The notes: generated by a model not told the origin, from the sequence alone. Numbered from the stretch's first letter, positions 8,901-16,025 are shown. The stretch is 64,000 bases of DNA from an uncultured Aquimarina sp. (GCA_947500505.1 CANMSL010000002.1:372001-436000); one strand, 5' to 3'. Program-made: numbers and translations.

Positions 8901-11006
8901 ATAAAATCCGAAAGTAGTAAAAACTATGCAGAAGGTTATGTAAAAGGAGTACACGATGTAGATGCTGCAAAGATTCTAAAAGTCTTAGTGAGCAAAGATC
9001 ATGACCTTGGGCTATTGCGTTTTGATGCTGTGTCCAGGTCTTATGCGCAATATTTTTGGCATAGTTTAGATACTAAAAAGAAGGCCTATTGGAATGACAC
9101 GATAAAAGCATCTGGAGAAGTTTTAGAAATTTTCTCGGACAGTACAGAATATCAAACAATACTTTCTGATCTAGAAAAGGAGATTTCAAATTCTGAAATG
9201 ATCATAGCCTTGTCAGAAGAAAAAAGACTTCGACAAGCTCAGTCTGACAATGATAATTCCGATGTCACGCTGAGCTTGTCGAAGCCAATTGCCAACTATC
9301 TTTTTGCCGAACTACAAACTAATAATGTGTTTTGTATCAGTCAAACTGCAAATGAATTGCACGATACGTTTCTGGTTGAATTAGAGAATAAAAAAGTAAT
9401 AACCAAGTTCAAGAAATCCATAGAACCTACTAATGGAAAAAACCAGAAAGATGTAATACGTCTAACGCTACAATGGGTAACTGCTTTTCTAAAAACCCAT
9501 CATCCAAAACAGATTGAGTACGCACATGAGATTGTTTGTGTTTTATTATATAAAAAGGAATCTATTTCAGAAGTAATTCATGTAGATCCTTCACAAATTA
9601 TTGAAGGATTAAAAGGAAGTCACCCTACTATCTATGAAGGTAATTTTGAATTTAATTATCATCAGTTTGTTGCTCAATTATCAGAATTTACTAATGTAGA
9701 AGTACCTGCATTCGAAAAATACCGTGAAGCAAAACATGCCGTAACTGAATCCTTAAAAGAGGATCTTAAACTTGAAGAATTTAAGCCTAGAGTTTTATCA
9801 TCATTTGTCCGTAATAAATTAATTGACCAAGTGTATCTGCCCTTATTTGGGGATAATCTTGCCAAGCAATTGGGAAGTGTTGGAGACAATAAACGCACGG
9901 ACAGAATGGGAATGTTATTACTGATTTCTCCGCCAGGATATGGTAAGACAACCTTAATGGAATATATGGCTAATCGTTTAGGGTTAGTGTTTATGAAAAT
10001 CAATGGCCCTGCAATTGGACATGAAGTTACTTCTGTAGATCCATTGGCCGCAACTAACTCTGCAGCTCGTGAAGAACTCAAAAAACTAAATCTTGCATTC
10101 GAAATGGGGAACAATGTAATGTTGTATCTAGACGATATTCAGCATTGTAACCCGGAGTTTTTACAGAAATTCATTTCACTCGCAGATGGTACTCGTAAAA
10201 TTGAAGGAGTTTATAATGGTAATCCTAAAACATATGACTTACGCAGCAAGAAATTCTGTGTTATTATGGCAGGAAATCCATATACCGAAAGTGGAGATAA
10301 GTTTCAGATTCCGGATATGTTAGCAAACAGGGCTGATATCTATAACTTGGGAGATATTATAGGAGATACCGCAGACTTATTTAAGCTTAGTTTGATCGAA
10401 AATGCATTAACTTCTAACCCTGTATTACATCAATTGAGCAGTAAGTATTTTGAAGATATTTATGCATTGATAGAAATGGTAGAATCCGGAACTCAGGAAG
10501 GTATAGAACTAAAAGGAAATCATACTAAACAGGAAATACAGGATTATCTGGCGGTCTTAGAAAAAGTAGTTACTATTCGTAATACTGTAATGCAAGTAAA
10601 TGCAACCTATATACAATCCGCGGCGATGGAAGATTCGTATCGTACAGAGCCTTCATTTAAGCTACAAGGATCGTATCGTGATATGAGTAAACTGGTAGGC
10701 AAAGTGGTTCCGATTATGAATGAGAAAGAATTACAAACTCTACTCCTATCACATTATGAAAATGAGTCTCAAACATTAACCAGTGCCGCAGAAGCAAACC
10801 TTCTTAAATATAAGGAATTAACAAATACCATTGTGGACGAAGAAGCTACACGTTGGGAAACTATCAAAGAAACTTTTGTGAAAAATAATAAGCTAAAAGG
10901 TTTTGGTGATAAAAACGAAATGGCACAGGTATTGGCTCAGATGATGCAGTTTAGCGAACATTTATCAGGAATTCAGGAAGTGTTGAAAAAGGGATTGGAG
11001 AAATAA
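5979..11006 (+). CDS. Giant DUF3686-type AAA ATPase (annotated in relatives as DNA repair ATPase)
   Basis: The 1675-residue protein begins with a short coiled coil, continues with a long region resembling the DUF3686/DNA-repair-ATPase family (about 60-700, with helical coiled coils near 470-850), and ends with an AAA module: Walker A SPPGYGKT at about 1317-1324 and Walker B VMLYLDD at about 1380-1386. The DNA-repair label is a family name rather than shown function; association with PspA and flotillin genes suggests membrane-stress work. Two stretches (about residues 926-965 and 1083-1102) are translated palindromic repeats inserted in frame, including the tell-tale HPERSRG. Start ATG at 5979 follows the repeat-rich leader. 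Confidence 0.85.
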   Translation: MEETNTNNIQLDGGTYEIIQKRLQKQKSELQHRLTKLNDARKEVFGSVETRLIANNRINTENNCIARDIVTIGDFCLFGYNVHFGLRTEIKLDDVFSIYTYADDHFINKKLDLINDSVFIDDFTNLYKYYRNTIFSKFAIVGNYLHMVFQLSESISDIKTFKWLINEGTLTYVDNRSEHEFKFPEQYEFEWKEVTRDMHRYGIHPHISILDKVFVETVGGDLTIKIEDNTEDGKGIYNEAVEQVDQTLDDGQYRYANLGNLIALEIKPFQETPRYFVYNHKVQEVKKIECIKDACVLLPDEQGIIYPNGYYLQSGEVKLFTNEISDVKFQEKISSPNGEDFLYVFYESEKGLYTLMSYNVIEQEVKTPIICNGFTILEGGELCYFKTEDEQTKHHVIQIWQTPFLKGNEIPSEHTDTLLYKIGNKDIVKAMAECQALITLLNKEDNYDGLYDDLAKSSSDIIDSYYWIREEDTCRLDIPLGEINNAANAAIDEFEKVVQLRKTADNVTKETKETAEGIFGKIKSSSFRSIDDFVQVLSQLRTLRGEVIGLNDIRYIDKQFITDLETEIAEQTDKISQRCVQFLLDDKALLPYHARVEEKQQALEAIKKVIEAKKLEEEVNQIAKDLEMLIDIVSNLEIEDTSHSTKIIDNISLIFATINQLKAGIKNKIKSLGSKEANAEFAAQLKLVDQSIINYLDIANTPEKTDELLNKVSVQLEDLEGRFADFEEFIAQIIEKREEVYNAFEARKNNLIEARNKKAVALENAANRILKGVTKKALSFDSVADINGYFASDLMINKLRDIIANLMELDDAGKAETIETALKVAKEDATRKLKDKQDLYEDGENIIKLGKHKFGVNKQPLDLTIVYKDNTLQYHLTGTDFYQEIKNEILLKSKKYWDQELISENQEVYRAAYLAYKIFIKYNNKNSHPERSRGTSDNFSTPLEVRDNKDFDNPVLLADKLSLTMMNDDQLLELIKSESSKNYAEGYVKGVHDVDAAKILKVLVSKDHDLGLLRFDAVSRSYAQYFWHSLDTKKKAYWNDTIKASGEVLEIFSDSTEYQTILSDLEKEISNSEMIIALSEEKRLRQAQSDNDNSDVTLSLSKPIANYLFAELQTNNVFCISQTANELHDTFLVELENKKVITKFKKSIEPTNGKNQKDVIRLTLQWVTAFLKTHHPKQIEYAHEIVCVLLYKKESISEVIHVDPSQIIEGLKGSHPTIYEGNFEFNYHQFVAQLSEFTNVEVPAFEKYREAKHAVTESLKEDLKLEEFKPRVLSSFVRNKLIDQVYLPLFGDNLAKQLGSVGDNKRTDRMGMLLLISPPGYGKTTLMEYMANRLGLVFMKINGPAIGHEVTSVDPLAATNSAAREELKKLNLAFEMGNNVMLYLDDIQHCNPEFLQKFISLADGTRKIEGVYNGNPKTYDLRSKKFCVIMAGNPYTESGDKFQIPDMLANRADIYNLGDIIGDTADLFKLSLIENALTSNPVLHQLSSKYFEDIYALIEMVESGTQEGIELKGNHTKQEIQDYLAVLEKVVTIRNTVMQVNATYIQSAAMEDSYRTEPSFKLQGSYRDMSKLVGKVVPIMNEKELQTLLLSHYENESQTLTSAAEANLLKYKELTNTIVDEEATRWETIKETFVKNNKLKGFGDKNEMAQVLAQMMQFSEHLSGIQEVLKKGLEK
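8758..8871 (+). repeat. Palindromic repeats inserted in frame in the ATPase gene (site 1)
   Basis: CGAGCGGAGTCGAG at about 8764-8777 is answered by CTCGACTCCGCTCG at about 8795-8808, forming a long hairpin (type D). It is followed at 8826-8871 by a disrupted type-A copy: CTTCGACAA, then 18 unrelated bases, then CAAGCTCAGTCTGACA. All of it is read through without a stop, encoding SHPERSRGTSDNFSTPLEV and a Ser/Leu/Asp-rich linker. The surrounding protein is ordinary, so this looks like a later in-frame insertion. Confidence 0.85.
9226..9285 (+). repeat. Inverted pair of type-A repeats inserted in frame in the ATPase gene (site 2)
   Basis: CTTCGACAAGCTCAGTCTGA (from 9228) and its near-complement ending GCTTGTCGAAG (to 9284) form two 22-base arms, 20 of 22 matching, separated by about 13 bases. 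This is the arrangement of a REPIN (two REPs in inverted orientation). It is translated as RLRQAQSDNDNSDVTLSLSK with no stop, adding about 20 residues to the ATPase. Confidence 0.85.
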
Positions 11007-11160
11007 CAAATGTCATTCCGGCGTGGGCCGGAATCTGAAATATTACAATACTAAAAACCCAAAATTAACAAATACGGTAAAACAGAACACCTGATATTAC
11101 AATAACAAATCAAACCAACACTGTCATTCCGGCGTAGGCCGGAATCCAAAATCAACATAA

Positions 11161-11463
11161 ATGCTAAAACCTAAACATCAATATTCAGTATATATTCTTT
11201 CTAATAAGAAAAACGGAACCCTTTATATTGGAATGACCAATAACTTGGATCGCAGAATATTTGAGCATAAAAACAAACTGATAGAAGGGTTTTCGAAAAA
11301 ATATGATTTAAACATTCTTGTTTATTTTGAAGTGTATCAGTACGTCAATGATGCTATTCTAAGGGAAAAAAGACTAAAGAACTGGAATCGACAATGGAAA
11401 ATAAATCTCATTGAAGAAGACAACCCTAAATGGAATGACTTAGCATTGGATTGGTATGATTAA
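11161..11463 (+). CDS. Small GIY-YIG endonuclease (type B, copy 1)
   Basis: The 100-residue product carries the GIY-YIG core YSVYILSNKKNGTLYIGMTN (residues 8-27), the Arg helix LDRRIFEH and the catalytic Glu in LREKRLKNWNRQWKINLIEE. Like the type-A gene it is a bare nuclease domain. Palindromes of type B lie 14 bases upstream (11122-11147) and 7 bases downstream (11471-11497). It differs clearly from the type-A protein but keeps the same architecture. ATG at 11161 is the natural start; the protein is identical to copy 2. Confidence 0.88.
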   Translation: MLKPKHQYSVYILSNKKNGTLYIGMTNNLDRRIFEHKNKLIEGFSKKYDLNILVYFEVYQYVNDAILREKRLKNWNRQWKINLIEEDNPKWNDLALDWYD

Positions 11464-11726
11464 CATAATCTGTCATTCCAGACTTGTTCTGGAATCCATT
11501 TTCAGAAATATCATTCCATTGTGGATCCCAGCCTACGCTGGGATGACAAACCTTATGTACAACACATAAATAACAAATGTCATTCCGGCGTGGGCCGGAA
11601 TCTGAAATATTATAACACTAAAACCCAAAATTAACAAATACGGTAAAACAGAACACCTGATATTACAATAACAAATCAAACCAACACTGTCATTCCGGCG
11701 TAGGCCGGAATCCAAAATCAACATAA

Positions 11727-12029
11727 ATGCTAAAACCCAAACATCAATATTCAGTATACATTCTTTCTAATAAGAAAAACGGAACCCTTTATATTGGAAT
11801 GACCAATAACTTGGATCGCAGAATATTTGAGCATAAAAACAAACTGATAGAAGGGTTTTCGAAAAAATATGATTTAAACATTCTTGTTTATTTTGAAGTG
11901 TATCAGTACGTCAATGATGCTATTCTAAGGGAAAAAAGACTAAAGAACTGGAATCGGCAATGGAAAATAAATCTCATTGAAGAAGACAACCCTAAATGGA
12001 ATGACTTAGCATTGGATTGGTATGATTAA
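11727..12029 (+). CDS. Small GIY-YIG endonuclease (type B, copy 2)
   Basis: The protein is identical to the one at 11161-11463. I count three nucleotide differences between the two genes (Pro, Tyr and Arg codons), all synonymous third-position changes. The flanking palindromes at 11688-11713 and 12037-12063 occupy the same relative positions as in copy 1. The gene is part of the 566-base tandem duplication. Both copies appear intact, with the GIY-YIG core, Arg helix and Glu all present. Confidence 0.88.
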   Translation: MLKPKHQYSVYILSNKKNGTLYIGMTNNLDRRIFEHKNKLIEGFSKKYDLNILVYFEVYQYVNDAILREKRLKNWNRQWKINLIEEDNPKWNDLALDWYD

Positions 12030-12182
12030 CATAATCTGTCATTCCAGACTTGTTCTGGAATCCACTTTCAGAAATATCATTCCATTGTGGATCCCAGCCT
12101 ACGCTGGGATGACAAACCTTATGTACAACACATAAATAACAAATGTCATTCCGGCGTAGGCCGGAATCCAAAATCAACATAA

Positions 12183-12242
12183 ATGCTAAAACTCAAACAT
12201 CAATATTCTCATTATATTTATAAATTTTCAATAAAAAATTGA
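12183..12242 (+). pseudogene. Truncated third copy of the type-B GIY-YIG gene
   Basis: After the palindrome at 12144-12169 the sequence repeats the gene leader and first nine codons (MLKLKHQYS versus MLKPKHQYS), then diverges into AT-rich DNA and stops after 19 codons. No GIY-YIG motif remains. It marks the right edge of the array, just before the MarR promoter region. Confidence 0.8.
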
Positions 12243-12267
12243 TAAATAAATTTTTATTTTTTATTTT

Positions 12268-12285
12268 TATATAAGTACTTATATA
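12268..12285. promoter_or_regulatory. 18-base perfect palindrome, probable MarR operator
   Basis: TATATAAGTACTTATATA is its own reverse complement and ends one base before the first possible start codon of the MarR-family gene. MarR proteins usually bind AT-rich palindromes of this size overlapping their own promoters. Autorepression of this gene and the acetyltransferase behind it is inferred. Confidence 0.65.
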
Positions 12286-12286
12286 A

Positions 12287-12775
12287 ATGCTTATGAAAGA
12301 TAAACTTCAAGAGTTTGGTGAGTTAGGATTAGGATCGCGATTAAAAAGATTAAGTGATTTTATGATGAAAGAAATTCAGTTGGTATATGATGCTGCTAAT
12401 ATTGATTTTGATCCGTATCTCTTCCCTATCTTCAAAGTAGTTATTGATCAAAAACAAGCCACCACTACCGATATACAAGAAGCGCTACACTACACACAAC
12501 CAGCTATTACTCAGGCATTGAAAAAACTGATTGACAAAAAACTCGTCACCTATAAAACAGATCCTATAGACAAAAGAAAAAAAATATTCAAGCTTTCGAG
12601 AAAGGGATCTTCTTTACACGAGCAAATGATTCCTCTATGGGAAATTATGGATCAACAGGTAAAATGGCTTACAGAAGGAAGTACCACTAGCCTTATAAAA
12701 CATATCAATCACTTAGAAACTCAATTAAAAGAGAAATCACTACATCAACGAATTTTGGACACTTATAATCAATAA
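12287..12775 (+). CDS. MarR-family transcriptional regulator
   Basis: The 162-residue protein has the MarR layout: N-terminal dimerisation helices, a winged helix at about 55-110 (TTTDIQEALHYTQPAITQAL as the DNA-reading helix-turn-helix, then KLVTYKTDPIDKRKKIFKLS with the Asp/Arg wing motif) and a C-terminal helix. The gene begins at the edge of an 18-base palindrome; a second ATG two codons in is equally possible. The acetyltransferase gene starts 3 bases after its stop, so the two form an operon. The ligand is unknown. Confidence 0.88.
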   Translation: MLMKDKLQEFGELGLGSRLKRLSDFMMKEIQLVYDAANIDFDPYLFPIFKVVIDQKQATTTDIQEALHYTQPAITQALKKLIDKKLVTYKTDPIDKRKKIFKLSRKGSSLHEQMIPLWEIMDQQVKWLTEGSTTSLIKHINHLETQLKEKSLHQRILDTYNQ

Positions 12776-12778
12776 GCA

Positions 12779-13252
12779 ATGGAAACAGTGAAAAATATAA
12801 CAATCATACCTTTTGAACCTAAATACGCTAAAGATTTTGCCAACCTTAATGTAGAATGGCTAGAAAAATATTTTGTAGTAGAACCACATGACGTAGACTT
12901 ACTGGAACGATGTGAAGAAATAATTATCAACAAAGGCGGTCATATTTTCTTTGCTAAATCAAAAGATGAAATTGCAGGTACATTTTCTCTAATCAAAATA
13001 GAAGAAGGAATCTATGAATTAGGAAAAATGGCAGTATCTCCAAAATTTCAAGGACAAAGAATAGGGCAAAAATTGATGTCTTATTGTCTTGATTATGCCA
13101 AAGATCAGAATTGGACAAAGCTTATTTTGTATTCTAATACTATACTGCAAAATGCTATCCATATCTATAAAAAATATGGTTTTTTAGAAATTGAGTTAGA
13201 GAAAGATTCTCCGTACCTAAGAAGTAATATAAAAATGGAATTAGTTCTCTAA
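12779..13252 (+). CDS. GNAT-family N-acetyltransferase
   Basis: The 157-residue protein has the GNAT fold order: strand and helix at the start, GTFSLIKIEEGIYELGKMAV as the core strands (about 62-81), the acetyl-CoA loop SPKFQGQRIGQKLMSY (Q-x-x-G-x-G/K type, about 82-97) and the terminal AIHIYKKYGFLEIE motif. The acceptor substrate is not evident. The gene follows the MarR gene by 3 bases, so the regulator probably controls it. A small hairpin follows the stop. Confidence 0.88.
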   Translation: METVKNITIIPFEPKYAKDFANLNVEWLEKYFVVEPHDVDLLERCEEIIINKGGHIFFAKSKDEIAGTFSLIKIEEGIYELGKMAVSPKFQGQRIGQKLMSYCLDYAKDQNWTKLILYSNTILQNAIHIYKKYGFLEIELEKDSPYLRSNIKMELVL

Positions 13253-13264
13253 AAATAAAGCCCA

Positions 13265-13286
13265 CCTTACTAAAAAGTGAGTAAGG
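13265..13286 (+). terminator. Probable terminator between convergent genes
   Basis: CCTTACT (13265-13271) and AGTAAGG (13280-13286) form a 7-base stem with an 8-base loop, followed a few bases later by CTTTTATT. It lies between the ends of the acetyltransferase gene and the convergent CBM21 lipoprotein gene and may serve both. Confidence 0.5.
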
Positions 13287-13316
13287 CAGACTCTTTTATT
13301 AAAATAACTATATTTT

Positions 13317-14165
13317 TTAATCGTGTGAATTTTTGATTACAGTATAATTTTTGCCATAATTATTATCCCAATATTCTTCACCATTTACGTTGTAAACAAC
13401 GGCATACTCTATAGTTGTAATATCAGCAGGAACATCATACACATAACCTGTCCACCGCTCTATGCCGTTTCCGTTTGGGCTTTCTATAGCATACTGATAG
13501 CCATTATACCAATATCTGTTATAATCCAGAGGGAGATAAAATTTTGTTTGCCATCCATCATACGTATATACAATTGATAGATTTTTAGTAGGTGCCAAAT
13601 TTCTTACGTCCACAACAACGTTAAATTGACTCTGACCCGTTCCGTATCTGGGAAATAAACCATCATAATTATCGTCCGCACTTACATTTAAATCTGCATT
13701 TGCAAAGTAAGATCCTCCACGATCAGGCATATAAAAATTTTCTCCATCGTTATCATCCCAATAGACATTACCGTTTACTTCATATTTAATTACAAATTCA
13801 TCACCATAAATACGATTTCCGGTATTATTATAATCCAAAATCCAAATTTCATCAGTGCCGATACTATAACCGTACTCCATTGGAATTTCTTCCCAGGTAT
13901 TATCCAACTTTTGATGATACACACTTATTTTCTTCTCATAAGCAAGATTAATAACTTTTACTGTAAACCGTCTAATATATGAATCAAATCCTCTATAATA
14001 GCTGTAGGAAGAAAACGATTTAACTAATTGAACCGGATTAGTGTTTTTCATTAATTGTTTTGTAACACTTTCATTTTCTTCTAAAACTTGTTCCTCTGTG
14101 ACTTCAGTATCTATCGTACACGAAAAAGAGATTAGACATATAAATACATAAATATATTTTCTCAT
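13317..14165 (-). CDS. Lipoprotein with two CBM21-like carbohydrate-binding modules
   Basis: The 282-residue product starts with a lipoprotein signal peptide (LISFSC, Cys 16). Two tandem modules follow. Module 1 (about 48-146) has FTVKVINLAYEKKISVYHQK and ends VNGNVYWDDNDGENFYM. Module 2 (about 150-276) has VVVDVRNLAPTKNLSIVYTY, then DGW, and ends VNGEEYWDNNYGKNYTV. The N-G-x-x-YWDN-N-x-GKNY ending and the VxVxNLA...DGW pattern are hallmarks of CBM21, the starch/glycogen-binding family of fungal glucoamylases and glycogen-targeting phosphatase subunits. No enzyme domain is present, so it probably binds alpha-glucan at the cell surface. No starch-use genes flank it. Confidence 0.8.
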   Translation of the reverse strand: MRKYIYVFICLISFSCTIDTEVTEEQVLEENESVTKQLMKNTNPVQLVKSFSSYSYYRGFDSYIRRFTVKVINLAYEKKISVYHQKLDNTWEEIPMEYGYSIGTDEIWILDYNNTGNRIYGDEFVIKYEVNGNVYWDDNDGENFYMPDRGGSYFANADLNVSADDNYDGLFPRYGTGQSQFNVVVDVRNLAPTKNLSIVYTYDGWQTKFYLPLDYNRYWYNGYQYAIESPNGNGIERWTGYVYDVPADITTIEYAVVYNVNGEEYWDNNYGKNYTVIKNSHD

Positions 14166-14190
14166 TTTTAATTAATTTTAGTTTGGTTAA

Positions 14191-14206
14191 TTAATTTTGA
14201 TCAAAT
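14191..14206 (-). promoter_or_regulatory. TTAATTTTGATCAAAT motif upstream of the CBM21 lipoprotein gene
   Basis: This 16-base sequence, containing the palindrome TTTGATCAAA, lies 26 bases upstream of the lipoprotein start. It recurs exactly at 58821-58836 upstream of the serine hydrolase gene, which has the same orientation. Read on the minus strand, the TTTG half could belong to a -7 element. Confidence 0.4.
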
Positions 14207-15293
14207 GTTAGTTATTACTTTTCGAAAAGTTTAGTTCTTAGCTTTTTTAGCTATTATGAAGTAACTAAAGAAAAAATCCAGCGACAATTTTAGGAAGTAT
14301 TTTTAACGCTTTTTTTAACGAAAAACGTTTTCGAAGAAATAAAAATTTAACCTTTTTTTAGAGCTCTCTTTTTGGTATTATAAAGTATTCTGTACTGAAT
14401 GCCAATTGATAAGATAATTACATGCGCAACGAAAATATTTCGTAACAAATTTCGAAAATTTTTAGTCCTAAAAAATGAAAAATGTGGATGCTACGAAAAT
14501 AAAGGATTCTTGTAGTCTAGATATAAACTACAGATAATCACCTCCTTCAAAGGGAGGCTTTTTTATAATTCTTAGGGCTTACATAAATCTAAAAACTGTT
14601 CTTAAATTTTCTTCTTTTGAAGGAAAGGTTTTGGGGATGGATGTTCTTCACAAAAGACATCTCCCTAAATCCCTTCCTCCTAACTGGCGGACAGGCTTTC
14701 GAAGAGGGACTTTATTACTACTTCATTTTAAAAGAACAACGATATTCTTGCCCCTCTCCTTCGAAGGAGAAGCTGGGTGAGGATGTTTTTAAGATATAAA
14801 TACATTCTATATCTTTCATCTGCCGCAGCAACATAAATAACCAAGAGAGAATTCTTATAATCTATAAAGTTCACAAAATCTAAAAATAGTTTTTAAACTT
14901 TCTTCTTTTGAAGAAAAGTTTAGAAGAGTAGATACTGAAATCAAGTACAACATAATTAACTATTAAAAAACCACGGTTAATCCCCTTTTTATAAGAGGGG
15001 TGTTTACCCCTTTTTAAATAGGTCTTTAAAATGACTAGCACTTAACAAAAATCCGAAAACACACTGTAATTCAAGTAGTTCCTCTATTTATTTTACAATT
15101 GTTTTTCCCTTAAATTTTTTTAAACTATTTAAAATGGTATTTTTAATTATTAGAACTTAACAAAAATTAAGTTTTGCATCAGTTGTATTTTGAATTTTCT
15201 TTTAGTGTAAATTCAATATGTAACTGGTACTAACTAACAATCATTTTGGCAATTGCCAAAATCACACAAATACCTAATAAACCTATATCAAAA
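14207..15293. other. Repeat-rich intergenic region, no convincing gene
   Basis: Over 1 kb holds no protein-like ORF. It contains CCTCC-TTCAAA-GGGAGG followed by CTTTTTT at 14541-14564 (terminator-like on the plus strand), two related blocks beginning CTTCTTTTGAAG near 14607 and 14903, a CCTCTCCTTCGAAGGAGAAG hairpin block around 14749-14790, and a CCCCTTTTTATAAGAGGGG hairpin near 14983. These resemble the CCTC/GAGG repeats at 4179 and 4939. A 60-residue ORF at 14617-14799 is only translated repeat. Confidence 0.6.
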
Positions 15294-16025
15294 ATGAAAA
15301 GACAAACCAACCTTATCAAAAAGTACCTGATCATCATTTTCGCGTGTATTCTAGTAACCTCTTGTAAAGAAGGCGAACAAACAAATTCTTCTGAGCTAGC
15401 AGCGTGTAAAAAGAAAATCGAATCCTACGAGAAAGAGATCAAGGAACTAAAAGAGCAATTAGGTGATGCTAGCGACTACAAGCAGAGAAGACCTGACAAT
15501 ATCATACAATCTGATTTTGCAAAAGAAATTTATCATTTATATGATAAAAGAGAGGAGCTAATCAACGAAATAGTGGGACAAGATGGAGACGGTAATCCAT
15601 TTAAAGCAACCCGATCTCTTTTTTATGATATTGATGATTTACAAAAATATATCAGTTATGTAAAAAGAAAATCCCGTAAAGCGAAAGTAAAACCTTCAGG
15701 GTTTAGATTTTACTTTGCATTATATCCGGATGACTATGTTAGAGATGAAAAAAATAAAAAATACGCCAAGCGACAGACATTTTTTGTCGCTCCAACACTT
15801 AGAAAAGAAATCGATGGAAAAGTAATGGATTTGGGTTACACGCTAGACAACAATTTTAAGGTGGAGCTATTGACTGAAAAGATTGGATTGGATAGTAGAA
15901 TTGGTAAAGATGGAAAAGTATACCAAAAAGCTGGACTTTTTAATTTCAATCTAAACACGCAAGAAGTTGAAGAAAATAGTTTGATTGCTGATGAAGTAGC
16001 GGGAACACCACCTATGGGAGAATAA
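15294..16025 (+). CDS. Lipoprotein with coiled coil, unknown function
   Basis: From the ATG at 15294 the product is 243 residues and begins with a lipoprotein signal (IIIFACILVTSC, then KEGEQ). A short coiled coil follows (AACKKKIESYEKEIKELKEQ), then an unrecognised domain of about 170 residues with repeated basic segments. A longer reading from TTG at 15246 would put 16 residues ahead of the signal peptide and is rejected. It is followed after 27 bases by a membrane protein gene and then a kinase and regulator, so it may be an envelope input or output of that system. No named family is recognised. Confidence 0.75.
   Translation: MKRQTNLIKKYLIIIFACILVTSCKEGEQTNSSELAACKKKIESYEKEIKELKEQLGDASDYKQRRPDNIIQSDFAKEIYHLYDKREELINEIVGQDGDGNPFKATRSLFYDIDDLQKYISYVKRKSRKAKVKPSGFRFYFALYPDDYVRDEKNKKYAKRQTFFVAPTLRKEIDGKVMDLGYTLDNNFKVELLTEKIGLDSRIGKDGKVYQKAGLFNFNLNTQEVEENSLIADEVAGTPPMGE

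Larger units (their letters stand above)
11008..12169 (+). repeat. Tandem array of a 566-base GIY-YIG/palindrome unit, two full copies and a collapsed third
   Basis: The block from about 11008 to 11573 is repeated almost base for base from about 11574 to 12139 (offset 566). A third copy begins at 12140 but passes directly from the first palindrome into the start of the gene, consistent with recombination between its two palindromes. Type-B palindromes (core ATTCCGGCGTAGGCCGGAAT or close variants) lie at 11011, 11122, 11578, 11688 and 12144. Variant hairpins ATTCCAGACTTGTTCTGGAAT are at 11475 and 12041 (inside copies starting 11471 and 12037), and inverted ones (GGATCCCAGCC...) at 11523 and 12089. 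Each unit holds one GIY-YIG gene. Confidence 0.92.

Noticed and set aside
8679..8954. 91-codon ORF on the minus strand
   Set aside because: It is antisense to the ATPase gene and owes its length to the palindromic repeats, which are open in several frames.
11011..12169. Regularly spaced repeats resembling a CRISPR array
   Set aside because: The copies are palindromes in both orientations separated by unequal, partly duplicated sequence that includes genes. Spacers are not unique, and no cas gene is present.
14617..14799. 60-codon ORF in the repeat-rich gap
   Set aside because: It is built from CCTCTCC/GGAGAAGG-type repeats (giving SPSKEKLGEDVF) and has no conserved features.
15246..15293. 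Upstream TTG start for the lipoprotein gene
   Set aside because: It would place 16 residues in front of a complete lipoprotein signal peptide that begins at the ATG at 15294.
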